Shown one piece after another: positions 40,903 to 50,861 of a stretch of DNA of 64,000 bases (position 1 is the first letter of the stretch; each line of letters opens with the position of its first letter). Made by a program: the position numbers and the translations under genes. The notes beneath the pieces are model-generated. The model searched no databases. It saw only the letters and a list, made by a program, of their open reading frames with translations, and was not told the DNA's origin. The stretch spans positions 34,415-98,414 of the forward strand of contig NZ_JARANV010000014.1 of NCBI RefSeq assembly GCF_029889845.1, written 5' to 3'. The stretch comes from Halomonas sp. 25-S5 (GTDB lineage Bacteria > Pseudomonadota > Gammaproteobacteria > Pseudomonadales > Halomonadaceae).

Positions 40903-41976
40903 ATGAGCCATTTTCTCCAGCTTCATCTGCTGACCGCCTATCCGCCGGCCAACCTCAACCGCGACGACCTGGGACGGCCTAAGACCGCCATCATGGGAGG
41001 CGCCAAGCGCCTGCGGGTCTCCTCCCAGAGCCTCAAGCGTACCTGGCGCACCTCGGCGCTGTTCGAGGAGGCGCTGGGGCAGCACCGTGGTCAGCGCACC
41101 AAGCGGGTAGGAATAGAGGCTGAGCAGCGCCTACTCGAGAAAGGTATCAAGGCAAAGGACGCCCGCGCCTGGGCAACCGAGATTGCCAAGGTCTTCGGCG
41201 ACGTGGCGAAGGGCGAGCTCGCGACCAGCCAACTGGTGCATATCGGACCCGAGGAGCAGGCGGCGGTGGATGCCCTGGTCGAGACACTGGTCACTGAGAA
41301 CCGGGCACCGGCGGAGGCGGATCTCAAGCTGCTGCGCCATAAGCCCGCTGCAGCGGATATCGCCCTGTTCGGTCGTATGCTGGCGGCGGTTCCGGAATAT
41401 AACGTCGAGGCAGCCTGCCAGGTGGCCCACGCCATCACCGTTCATGCCGCCGAAGTGGAGGACGATTACTTCACCGCCGTGGACGATCTCAACACCGGCG
41501 ATGAGCACCGCGGGGCCGCCCACGTCGGTGAGGCCGGTTTCGGTGCAGGCCTGTTCTACAGCTATGTCTGCATCGATCGCCAGCAACTGATCGACAACCT
41601 CCAGGGCGATAGCGAACTGGCCGATCGAGCCATCGCCGCCCTGGTGGAGGCCGCCGTGCGGACCTCGCCCAAGGGCAAGCAGAACAGCTTCGGCTCCCGT
41701 GCCCACGCCAGCTATGTGCTGGCCGAGAAGGGCGATCAGCAGCCACGCTCGCTCTCGGCATCTTTCCTGCGCCCGGTCACCGGTCAGGATCAGGCCGAGG
41801 AGGCCGTCCGGCGCCTCGAGAAACAAGCGAAGGCATTTGACACGGCATACGGGCCCTGTGCCGAGCGGCGCTATGTCCTCTCTGCGCTGCCGGATTACCC
41901 TGGCCCTTCCTTCGAGGGAGAAGCCGTCACCGGCAACCTCTCTGGCCTAGTCGAGTTTCTCAAGGCCGATCGGTAA
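40903..41976 (+). CDS. cas7e: Cascade backbone subunit Cas7e (CasC)
   Basis: A 357-residue RRM-type protein. The N-terminus FLQLHLLTAYPPANLNRDDLGRPKTA and KRLRVSSQSLKRTWR contain the Asn-Arg-Asp-Asp and Ser-Ser-Gln signature of Cas7e. ALVEAAVRTSPKGKQNSFGSRAHASYVL and a final LSGLVEFLKADR complete it. Six copies coat the spacer part of the crRNA. The ribosome site is weak (AGAGA), unusual for the most abundant subunit. Confidence 0.93.
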   Translation: MSHFLQLHLLTAYPPANLNRDDLGRPKTAIMGGAKRLRVSSQSLKRTWRTSALFEEALGQHRGQRTKRVGIEAEQRLLEKGIKAKDARAWATEIAKVFGDVAKGELATSQLVHIGPEEQAAVDALVETLVTENRAPAEADLKLLRHKPAAADIALFGRMLAAVPEYNVEAACQVAHAITVHAAEVEDDYFTAVDDLNTGDEHRGAAHVGEAGFGAGLFYSYVCIDRQQLIDNLQGDSELADRAIAALVEAAVRTSPKGKQNSFGSRAHASYVLAEKGDQQPRSLSASFLRPVTGQDQAEEAVRRLEKQAKAFDTAYGPCAERRYVLSALPDYPGPSFEGEAVTGNLSGLVEFLKADR

Positions 41977-41985
41977 GGAGCCGTC

Positions 41986-42735
41986 ATGACGGAATATCTG
42001 GTCTTTCGGCTCTATGCGCCGCTCGCCAGCTGGGGGGAGGCCGCCGTGGGCGAGACTCGCCCCACCGCCACCCATCCCGGGCGAGGGGCGATCATCGGTC
42101 TGCTGGCGGCGGCTCTGGGCATCAAACGCGAAGACGAGGCGGAGCAACGGGCCCTCTGTGACAGCGTGCATATCGCCATCAAGCAGCGTTCTCCCGGCAT
42201 CCTGCTGCGCGATTATCACACTGCCCAGGTGCCGGCGGCCCAGGCCAAGGTGACCTATCGCACGCGGCGGGATGAGCTGAATGCCCCTCGCAAGGTCCTC
42301 AACACCATTCTTTCCAGCCGTGATTACCGCTGCGACGGCCTCTGGACGGCGGCGGTATGGCTCACCGAGGGGGCGAATCATACCCTCGAGGCCCTGGAGA
42401 CGGCCTTGCGTCGACCGAGCTTTCCGCTCTACCTGGGGCGCAAGTCCTGCCCCCTGGCCGCCCCCCTGGCGCCTCGCCGGGTCGAGGCCGAGCACTTGCG
42501 GGGAGCCCTTGATAGCGTGTTCGACGAAGTGGTTCCCGGCGAAAAGAGAGTCCTGCGGCTTCCCGATGACGTGCTGTATGCCTGGGAGGGTGGCCCCGAG
42601 CGACTGGACGGCCACGATCAAGTCAGTGGCGTGCAGTCTTCCGAGGTCTGGGACCGGCCCCTCAACCGCCGGCGCTGGCAATTCGGGCCGCGCGTCGAGT
42701 TCCGGCGCCTGGAACACCACGGGGAGAAGCGCTGA
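41986..42735 (+). CDS. cas5e: Cascade subunit Cas5e (CasD)
   Basis: A 249-residue protein with the Cas5 start YLVFRLYAPLASWGE, followed by RPTATHPGRGAIIGLLAAALGI. The family feature KVTYRTRRDEL and RPSFPLYLGRKSCPLAAPL (Gly-Arg-Lys-Ser-Cys-Pro) is also present. Cas5e caps the 5' handle of the crRNA. AAGGAG precedes the ATG; the stop shares one base with the cas6e start. Confidence 0.93.
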   Translation: MTEYLVFRLYAPLASWGEAAVGETRPTATHPGRGAIIGLLAAALGIKREDEAEQRALCDSVHIAIKQRSPGILLRDYHTAQVPAAQAKVTYRTRRDELNAPRKVLNTILSSRDYRCDGLWTAAVWLTEGANHTLEALETALRRPSFPLYLGRKSCPLAAPLAPRRVEAEHLRGALDSVFDEVVPGEKRVLRLPDDVLYAWEGGPERLDGHDQVSGVQSSEVWDRPLNRRRWQFGPRVEFRRLEHHGEKR

Positions 42736-43436
42736 TGTATCTCTCACGCGTTCGTGTCGATCTCAACGGGCTCACCCGTGAGACCTTGTTCGAGATCCTG
42801 GAAGGCGGTGCCTACGGGGCACACCAGTTGTTGTGGCGACTGTTTCCCGATCTCGATGCACCGCGCCCCTTCCTGTTCCGCCAGGAAATGGAGGAGGCGG
42901 ATGGCACTCAAGGGAAAATTCCCAAGGGGCTGCCATTGTTCTACGTGCTATCCGACCGGGAGCCGGTCGCCATGGCGGACTTGCTTGACGTGCAGAGCAA
43001 GCCGTTCGCGCCCACGCTCGAGCCTGGAGATCGCCTGGCGTTTCGGCTCCGCGCCAATCCTACCGTGGCCAGGCGAGTACCGGGCGCCAGGCATTCACCG
43101 CGCAGCGACGTGTTGATGACGGCGAAGAAGCCGTTTCCGCCAGGACAGCGCACCAGCGCTGACTGTGTTCACGCGATGGATCAGGCTGCACGAGACTGGT
43201 TGGTCGAACGATCGGAAGGATTTGGCTTTCATCTCCCGGTTCCGCCGGAGGTGGGCGCCTATCGTCAGCACGCGCTGCAGAAACCCGGCCGGCGAGACGC
43301 CATCCAGTTCTCCAGTGTGGATTACGAAGGGCTGCTGGAAGTCGTGGATCCGGGGCGCCTGGTCGAGACGCTGGCGCGGGGAATCGGGCGTGCCAAGGCC
43401 TTCGGTTGTGGGCTGATGCTGATCCGCCGGCCATAG
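42735..43436 (+). CDS. cas6e: CRISPR RNA endonuclease Cas6e (CasE)
   Basis: A 233-residue double-RRM ribonuclease. GGAYGAHQLLWRLFP near residue 30 includes the catalytic His, and the Gly-rich loop GIGRAKAFGCGLMLI ends the protein. It cleaves each repeat at the base of its stem, leaving the eight-base 5' handle. The adjacent repeats, with a CCCCGC/GCGGGG stem, are the predicted substrate. It begins within the cas5e stop (TGATG). Confidence 0.92.
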   Translation: MYLSRVRVDLNGLTRETLFEILEGGAYGAHQLLWRLFPDLDAPRPFLFRQEMEEADGTQGKIPKGLPLFYVLSDREPVAMADLLDVQSKPFAPTLEPGDRLAFRLRANPTVARRVPGARHSPRSDVLMTAKKPFPPGQRTSADCVHAMDQAARDWLVERSEGFGFHLPVPPEVGAYRQHALQKPGRRDAIQFSSVDYEGLLEVVDPGRLVETLARGIGRAKAFGCGLMLIRRP

Positions 43437-43463
43437 GCATTCTTCAGGGGTAGGGAGGCTGTT

Positions 43464-44677
<1,214 letters not shown>

Positions 44678-44787
44678 TTGATAAGTTTGGCTCTTTAAAA
44701 AACCAGGCTGAACAAAAAATAGGCAAAATCGCTGGTGGAAATTCCGCTGGCGATTTTCCTTTTGCAGGACAAGTGGTTACGATTAGT
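44678..44787 (+). promoter_or_regulatory. CRISPR leader
   Basis: A 110-base AT-rich stretch between cas2 and the first repeat, with TTTAAAAAA and AACAAAAAATAGG. It contains a 33-base imperfect inverted repeat (44725-44757), AAAATCGC at one end and GCGATTTT at the other, 30 bases before the first repeat. It should drive array transcription on the plus strand and mark the site of spacer insertion. No clear IHF consensus was found. Confidence 0.75.
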
Positions 44788-46515
44788 CCGATCCCCGCAG
44801 GCGCGGGGCTCAACCGTCTGCAGGGTCATAGCTTCCAGCGTGCCACAACCGATCCCCGCAGGCGCGGGGCTCAACCGGCCGATGGCCGGTCTTGACCTCA
44901 CCCGCGATCCCGATCCCCGCAGGCGCGGGGCTCAACCGCTGTAGGTCAGGTCGCGCACGATGGTGCCGCGCCGATCCCCGCAGGCGCGGGGCTCAACCGC
45001 TGCTCAGTGAGACGGACACCAGCACCGAGAACCGATCCCCGCAGGCGCGGGGCTCAACCGTCATCGACAAGGCCCGCGATGCCGAGGGGCAGCCGATCCC
45101 CGCAGGCGCGGGGCTCAACCGGCTAAGGAGAAAGGCCGATGGACCGTGCTCTGCCGATCCCCGCAGGCGCGGGGCTCAACCGCCCGAAACCGCCTTCTAT
45201 CTCTGCGAGCACAACCGATCCCCGCAGGCGCGGGGCTCAACCGATCAGGCCATGGACACCGGCAAGGGTGGCCGCCCGATCCCCGCAGGCGCGGGGCTCA
45301 ACCGACTGCGGTGGACAGGCTACCGTGGCGCGGCGGCCGATCCCCGCAGGCGCGGGGCTCAACCGTTCATCAAGCAGCGCCGCCACCATCTGACCGTCCG
45401 ATCCCCGCAGGCGCGGGGCTCAACCGTCTGGGCTTCGAGGCGGTCAACGCGATCCTGGCCGATCCCCGCAGGCGCGGGGCTCAACCGGTGGCGATGATGC
45501 GATGAGCGGTGGTGGTGGCCCGATCCCCGCAGGCGCGGGGCTCAACCGGTTACGCGCCAAGGGGTGATGGGCTTGATGCCCCGATCCCCGCAGGCGCGGG
45601 GCTCAACCGTTCCCGAGGCGCGGGCGGTTCGCCGAGACCCGCCGATCCCCGCAGGCGCGGGGCTCAACCGGCCGATGATTCGATGCTCTGTTCCTCCGTA
45701 GGCCGATCCCCGCAGGCGCGGGGCTCAACCGCGTATCCGCCGATGGTGGTTGGCTCCGATGTGCCGATCCCCGCAGGCGCGGGGCTCAACCGCCCACGGC
45801 GTTGACCACGCCGGCACCGGTGCCCCGATCCCCGCAGGCGCGGGGCTCAACCGTACATGCCCTGGGCCGGCGGATAGCTCTCGCGCCGATCCCCGCAGGC
45901 GCGGGGCTCAACCGTCGGTGGCGTCGGTCTCGTGGCGGGCGATCTGCCGATCCCCGCAGGCGCGGGGCTCAACCGCACGATCTCGCCGGGGTTGCTGTAC
46001 AGCTCGACCCGATCCCCGCAGGCGCGGGGCTCAACCCGCCGAAGGCCGCCAGAAAACTCCTCCCGTAACCCGATCCCCGCAGGCGCGGGGCTCAACCGTC
46101 TGCCGTGCAGAGTGCATCCAGCAGCTCGTTCCGATCCCCGCAGGCGCGGGGCTCAACCGCCATAGACCTGTTCGCCGGAGCCGGCGGGTTCCCGATCCCC
46201 GCAGGCGCGGGGCTCAACCGATCGCCCTAGATCCGTGGAATGATTGGCAGCTCCGATCCCCGCAGGCGCGGGGCTCAACCGGTCGGCCTGGGCGGCTATG
46301 TGGTGGGCCGTAGCCGATCCCCGCAGGCGCGGGGCTCAACCGTTCATCGGCCTGACCATAGGCGGCTACAGGGCCCGATCCCCGCAGGCGCGGGGCTCAA
46401 CCGTCCTTGCCGTTGAAGCGAGTCTTCTTGAAGCCCCGATCCCCGCAGGCGCGGGGCTCAACCGTTGCCGTTCACGCCACTGTCGCCGCTGTAACCCCGA
46501 TCCCCGCAGGCGCGG
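44788..46515 (+). CRISPR. Type I-E CRISPR array, 28 full repeats plus one truncated
   Basis: A 29-base repeat (CCGATCCCCGCAGG at the start, CGCGGGGCTCAACCG at the end) recurs every 61 bases from 44788, so spacers are 32 bases. Twenty-eight full repeats and 28 spacers are present; the last, at 46497, keeps only the first 19 bases. One spacer (45976-46008) is 33 bases, and repeat 21 (46009-46037) ends in C instead of G. The stem is CCCCGC/GCGGGG and the predicted 5' handle is CTCAACCG, which places transcription on the plus strand, away from the leader. No duplicate spacers were seen. Confidence 0.98.
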
Positions 46516-46591
46516 CGCATCGGCCTGACGCTGTTCCTGCTCGCGATGGCCGGTTTTGCGCTGGATCTTCATCTGAAGCAAGCCTGTTCAC

Positions 46592-46628
46592 GACAGCGCC
46601 GCCGGGTCCAAGACCTGGCGGCGCTGTC
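46592..46628. terminator. Hairpin between the array and the phoD gene
   Basis: A perfect 12-bp stem, GACAGCGCCGCC (46592-46603) and GGCGGCGCTGTC (46617-46628), with a 13-base loop. It is placed to end transcription of the minus-strand phosphatase gene and possibly of the array from the other side. No U-run is obvious on either strand. Confidence 0.6.
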
Positions 46629-46642
46629 TGCCATGGGGATCA

Positions 46643-48190
46643 TCAGGCCGGCTGGGGCTCCAGCGCCTGGCTGTGCAGGGCGTTGCCGGCGGAGTCCATC
46701 AGGGTGACGGTGAGGGTCTCGCTCTCGCCGTCCAAGTCCACCTGGCCGAAGAACTGGTAGCCGTCGGAGGGCGGCAGGTTGGACTGCCCTTCCGGCGGGG
46801 CCTTCTGGAACACCACCTCGGGGCCGAAGGTGCCATCCAGCTCGCCGGGGCCGAAGGTGCCGGCGTGGAGCGGGCCGCTGACGAACTCCCAGAAGGGCGC
46901 GAACTCCTTGAAGCTGGCGCGCTCGGGTGAGTAGTGGTGGGCGGCGGTGTAGTGCACATCGGCGGTGAGCCACACCACGTTGTGAATGGCTTCGTCACGG
47001 ATGGCGCGCAGCAGGTCGGCGATTTCCATTTCGCGCCCCAGCGGCGCGCCGTGATGGTCGTTGGCAATGGCTTCAAAGTGCTCGCCGTCGCGCACGATCA
47101 GCCCGATGGGCATGTCGGCGGCGATGATCTTCCAGGTGGCGGTGGAGTGGCGCAGGCCGTCGAGCAGCCAACGTAGCTGGTCCTGGCCCAGGAAGGTGGC
47201 GGCCTCGCCGTCGCTCTGTCGGTTGCGGCTGTTGGCGGCGCGATAGCTGCGCATGTCCAGCATGAAGACCTCGAGGCCGGGGCCGTAGGCGAAACACCGG
47301 TGGATCCTGCCGGGGGCGTCGGGCATCTGGCGTAGCGGCATGTACTCGAGGAAGGCGCGGCGTGCGCGTGCCGCTAGCAGGCTGGCGTTCTTCTCGGTGT
47401 AGCGGCTGTCGTCGAGGAGCTCACCCGGGTACCAGTTGTTCAGGGTTTCGTGGTCGTCCCACTGGGCGAGCATGGGTACCTCGGCATTGAATTGCCGCAC
47501 GTTGGCGTCCATCAAGTTGTAGGCGAACTGGCCGCGGAACTCCTGCAGGGTTTCGGCCACCTTGCGCTTCTCTGGGGTGACCAGGTTGCGCCAGATTTCG
47601 CCGTTGTCCAGCGTCACGCTCTCCTCAAGGGGGCCGTCGGCGTAGACGGTATCGCCGGAGTGGATGAAGAAGTCGGGCCGCTGCCGGCGCATGGTGGCGT
47701 AGGTGGTCATGCCGCCGCGGGACTCGTCGATGCCCCAGCCTTGGCCGGCGGTGTCGCCGGACCAGACGAAGCGGACGTTGCGACGCGTGGTCGGCGGCAG
47801 GCGCAGCTGCCCGGTAACTGGCTCGCTGATCGCGCGATGGTCATCCAGGGCAGCGAAGCGCACGCGGTAGTGGGCGGTATCCATGTCGGCCAGGCCGGTG
47901 ATGTCCAGCTTGGCGGTCAGGTCGGTGGCGGGCAGCACCTCGGGGCCAGTGAGCTGGCGAGCACCAAGAAACTCGGGGTTGTCGGCGATCTCCACCAGCA
48001 TGCGTGAGGCACGGTCGGCACGGGCCCAGAGCATGGCACGGTCATGAAGCATGTCGCCGCTCATCACGCCGTAGGGCAGCACCGGGCGCCGGCCTTGGGC
48101 CAGCACGATGGAGGGGGCGGCCAGGCAGGCGCCGAGAGTGGCCCCCCCCTTTATACCGATCTTGAGGGCATCGCGACGGGTGAAATTCAT
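46643..48190 (-). CDS. PhoD-like alkaline phosphatase, Tat-exported
   Basis: A 515-residue periplasmic phosphodiesterase/phosphatase. The ATG at 48190 follows GGAGG by six bases and starts a Tat signal (TRRDALKIGIKGGATLGACLA). The PhoD motifs are VSG-type GVMSGDMLHDRAMLWAR, WSGDTAGQGWGI, IHSGDTVYADGP, WDDHETLNNW and LTADVHYTAAHHY, which form the Fe/Ca site. It releases phosphate from phosphodiesters such as teichoic-type polymers or phospholipids. It stands alone next to the array. Confidence 0.9.
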   Translation of the reverse strand: MNFTRRDALKIGIKGGATLGACLAAPSIVLAQGRRPVLPYGVMSGDMLHDRAMLWARADRASRMLVEIADNPEFLGARQLTGPEVLPATDLTAKLDITGLADMDTAHYRVRFAALDDHRAISEPVTGQLRLPPTTRRNVRFVWSGDTAGQGWGIDESRGGMTTYATMRRQRPDFFIHSGDTVYADGPLEESVTLDNGEIWRNLVTPEKRKVAETLQEFRGQFAYNLMDANVRQFNAEVPMLAQWDDHETLNNWYPGELLDDSRYTEKNASLLAARARRAFLEYMPLRQMPDAPGRIHRCFAYGPGLEVFMLDMRSYRAANSRNRQSDGEAATFLGQDQLRWLLDGLRHSTATWKIIAADMPIGLIVRDGEHFEAIANDHHGAPLGREMEIADLLRAIRDEAIHNVVWLTADVHYTAAHHYSPERASFKEFAPFWEFVSGPLHAGTFGPGELDGTFGPEVVFQKAPPEGQSNLPPSDGYQFFGQVDLDGESETLTVTLMDSAGNALHSQALEPQPA

Positions 48191-48202
48191 GAGAGCCTCC
48201 GA

Positions 48203-48348
48203 GGATGATGAGTTCCGCAGGAGCATCATCCTGTCTCCCGATGACAGCACCTTGTCGGTTCCATGACACGCCTGTTTCCTCTACCACCTCGGGCGAATAT
48301 GCCAATCTCTACGCATCATCTCCGCTACGATGCCAGCGAGATGATGCG
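48203..48348. promoter_or_regulatory. Two related inverted repeats in the phoD / cytochrome c intergenic region
   Basis: The 333-base gap holds GGATGATG (48203-48210) / CATCATCC (48224-48231), and a longer perfect one, CGCATCATCTC (48312-48322) / GAGATGATGCG (48338-48348). Both share a GATGATG core. Their position between divergent genes suggests binding sites for a common regulator. I see no Pho box. The rest of the gap shows nothing else recognisable. Confidence 0.4.
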
Positions 48349-48523
48349 GACTTCCGTATCGGCGGCGGGCGGCTGAGGGAGATCCGCCGCAGTGGCCTGC
48401 TGTGTGGCGACAGGGGGTAGAGATCGGGATGGGACTGACCTGGCTCAAGGCGGCCCCGCCGGGTGGCAACTACGCTTTCCAGGGCTGAGCACTTGGAGTG
48501 CGAGCCACCAGAGGAGACAGACC

Positions 48524-49078
48524 ATGCTATTCCCCCTATCGAGCCGTTCGTTGACCCCCGGCCGTGGCCGGCGGGTCGCCCTAGCCCTGGGCACCCTGGT
48601 CGCGCTGGTGGCCAGTGCGTCCAGCCTGGCCGCGGAGCCCGTCCGGCCGGACCTGACGCCCAAGCTGCAGGGCCTGTTGCAGAAGGAGATGATCCAGGTC
48701 GAGCTGGCCATGCACGAGGTCTACAGCGCCATCATCCAGGGGCGCCACGCCGTGGTGGCCGAGAAGGGACAAGCGATCCATGACAGCTTCATCCTCTCGC
48801 AGTCGTTGACCGATCAGGACCGTCAGGACCTGAAGGCCGCTGTGCCCGCGGAGTTCCTGGAGATGGATGGCTATCTGCACGAACTCTCGGCGTCCCTGGC
48901 CGAGGCTGGTCGTGCGGGAAATACCGCCCGGCAGGTGGCGCTATACGGGCGCATGACCGAGTCCTGCGTGGCGTGTCACAGCACCTACGTCACCGATCGC
49001 TTCGAGGGGCTCGAAGGCGCCGACATCCCGGCTGGCTGGGGAAGGGCCTCCGGTCAGGGCAACGATCCACAAGATTGA
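48524..49078 (+). CDS. Periplasmic c-type cytochrome, cytochrome c'-like
   Basis: A 184-residue precursor. The ATG at 48524 has GAGGAG nearby and gives a signal peptide (VALALGTLVALVASASSLAA). The mature part is helical with a single haem site near the C-terminus, SCVACHSTYV (CVACH), in the position expected for the four-helix cytochrome c' group. No distal residue can be named. The neighbours do not indicate a pathway. The tail is Gly/Asp-rich. Confidence 0.75.
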   Translation: MLFPLSSRSLTPGRGRRVALALGTLVALVASASSLAAEPVRPDLTPKLQGLLQKEMIQVELAMHEVYSAIIQGRHAVVAEKGQAIHDSFILSQSLTDQDRQDLKAAVPAEFLEMDGYLHELSASLAEAGRAGNTARQVALYGRMTESCVACHSTYVTDRFEGLEGADIPAGWGRASGQGNDPQD

Positions 49079-49175
49079 CCTGCATGGGGTTTTGCTTCAG
49101 AACAGGCGGATATCTCGGCCCGGTGGCGTGATGGCCACCGGGCTGGCCAGCTTGTTCCACACGGAGGCTAGACCC

Positions 49176-49763
49176 ATGCCCCTTTCCCCCCTTGATCAGA
49201 CCCTCGCCGCCCTGGACGCCCTGCATGCGGAGGACCCGCGCCGTGTAGAGGTGGACGGCGAGCCGTTGCCCCAGGAGCTGTGGCATGCCGGGCGCATGAG
49301 TGCTTGGCTGGAGCGCCTGCATGAGCACCCCGACGCGTTGATGTGGTTGGCGGTGCGCGGCCAGCACCTGCAGCGCTGGCAGGTGCCGCGCAGCGACTAT
49401 CCCGAGGGGCGGGTGGGCTATCTCACCTGGCGGCGCGACCAGGGCCAGCGCGCCGGCGAGACCACCGCCCGGCTGATGCAGGCGGCGGGCTACACCGCCG
49501 AGCAGGCCGAGGCGGTGGCACGGATGATCCGCAAGCAGGGCCTGGGGCGCGACCCGGGCACCCAGGCGGTGGAGGACTGCGCCTGCTTGGTGTTCCTGGA
49601 GAACTACTTCGGCGACTTCTCGAAGCAGATCGACCATGACCACCTGATCCGCATCGTGCAGATGACCTGGAAAAAGATGTCGCCGCGGGCCCATGAGCTG
49701 GCGCTGGGGCTGCCGATGACGGCCGAGGCGCGCGGCCTGGTGGAGGAGGCGTTGGCAGGGTGA
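49176..49763 (+). CDS. DUF4202-family protein
   Basis: A 195-residue protein. The ATG at 49176 follows CGGAGG. It is HD-like: WHAGRMSAWLERLHEHPDALMWLAVRGQHLQRWQVPRSDYPEGRVGYLTWRRD contains several His/Arg/Asp residues in a compact helical arrangement, and VEDCACLVFLENYFGDFSKQIDHD is another conserved block. DUF4202 proteins are thought to be metal-dependent hydrolases related to HD enzymes, but their substrate is unknown. It is a single gene convergent with the C45-type gene. Confidence 0.8.
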   Translation: MPLSPLDQTLAALDALHAEDPRRVEVDGEPLPQELWHAGRMSAWLERLHEHPDALMWLAVRGQHLQRWQVPRSDYPEGRVGYLTWRRDQGQRAGETTARLMQAAGYTAEQAEAVARMIRKQGLGRDPGTQAVEDCACLVFLENYFGDFSKQIDHDHLIRIVQMTWKKMSPRAHELALGLPMTAEARGLVEEALAG

Positions 49764-49788
49764 ACGCCCGCCCGGCGGGGCCGGGCGG

Positions 49789-50859
49789 TCACTCGGCGCC
49801 AAACTGCACGGTCAGGCTCTCGTCACTCTCGCAGGGCTTGCCGTGGCGCAGCGTCAGGCGACGTTGGGTCAGGTTCATCACCACCGAGAACAGCGTCTCC
49901 ATGCGCTCCTCGGGGGGCTGGTCGGGATTGAAGTGGCGGCAGATGGAGAGCGGGGCGTTGTCGTGGTCGCTCAGGATGGCGAACAGCTCGCCCTCGCCGA
50001 GCTCGCCCTCGGCGGGCAGCCGCTCGCGCAGCAGGCTATCCAGCCGCGCCAGGCGCGGGCGGGAATCGGGCCGCGGGAAGTCCTCGACCTGGCGGGTGGC
50101 GGCGCGGGCATAGAGGTGGTTGGTGTGGGTGACCAGGCCGCCCTCGGGGGCCAGCCGGCCGGGCTCACCGGGGTGCACCTCCAGGCCGGCGGCCTGGTCC
50201 CCCTCGTTGCCGCCCTGGGCACTGGCGATCAGGAAGTGGGCGGGCGAGCAGACCCGGTCGCGGCTGGCCACGGCCACGGCGCCTTCCATGTCGGCGCTCT
50301 CGAGGATCTTGCGCAGGGCGACGTGGATGGGCAGCCCCTCGCCGCAGGTCCGCGAGCGGATGGCGTTGAGGCACACGCCGATGCCGTGTTCGTTCATGCC
50401 GATCTTGGCCACCATGCCGGCCTCGCCAATGCTGATCAGGGCGGGGGCGTCGAGGCCGCTGATCTCGAGCGCCACCACGTTGTGCAGCTGGTCGGTGCGC
50501 CAGTCCCAGTTCTGGGCCAGCCACTGAGTGCCGTTGTGGTTCAGGGCGAAGGCGGAGCAGCCGCCGCTGGCCTGGGTCAGCGAGATCTCGCTGCGGCAGT
50601 TGAGGGTGAGGATGTCCTCGAAGTCGAGCCCGGCCCCGTGGGCGATGCCTTGCATCTCCTCGAGGATGGCCGGGAAGCCGCGCTCGATCATCGGCAGGAA
50701 GCGGGCGGCCGTGTGGCGCGCCCCGGCCCAGTCCAGGCCCACGAAGTCCCGGAACAGCCGGTCATAGACCTCGAGGCTGTGGGTGATCAGCCCGGCATGG
50801 GCGCGGCCGTGGGCCTCGCCGATCTCGGCGCGGCTGCCGGAGAGGGAGGTGATATGCAT
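49789..50859 (-). CDS. C45-family (acyl-CoA:6-APA acyltransferase-like) Ntn hydrolase
   Basis: A 356-residue Ntn hydrolase. The likely nucleophile is the Cys in QASGGCSAFALNHNG, exposed by self-cleavage before Cys in this family. NWDWRTDQ and GMVAKIGMNEHGIGVCLNAI are conserved blocks, and HTNHLYARA follows. Members hydrolyse or transfer acyl groups on amides; the fungal penicillin acyltransferase is the best known. It begins two bases after the stop of the dienelactone hydrolase, so the two are co-transcribed. Confidence 0.8.
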   Translation of the reverse strand: MHITSLSGSRAEIGEAHGRAHAGLITHSLEVYDRLFRDFVGLDWAGARHTAARFLPMIERGFPAILEEMQGIAHGAGLDFEDILTLNCRSEISLTQASGGCSAFALNHNGTQWLAQNWDWRTDQLHNVVALEISGLDAPALISIGEAGMVAKIGMNEHGIGVCLNAIRSRTCGEGLPIHVALRKILESADMEGAVAVASRDRVCSPAHFLIASAQGGNEGDQAAGLEVHPGEPGRLAPEGGLVTHTNHLYARAATRQVEDFPRPDSRPRLARLDSLLRERLPAEGELGEGELFAILSDHDNAPLSICRHFNPDQPPEERMETLFSVVMNLTQRRLTLRHGKPCESDESLTVQFGAE

Positions 50860-50861
50860 GG

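Noticed and set aside
44757..44787. Possible IHF site between the leader palindrome and first repeat
   Set aside because: No stretch fits WATCAR-N4-TTR on either strand closely enough.
44892..46528. Long open frames across the array with repeating PRRRGAQP / RSPQARGST / PIPAGAGLN units
   Set aside because: They are translations of the regular CRISPR repeat, not proteins.
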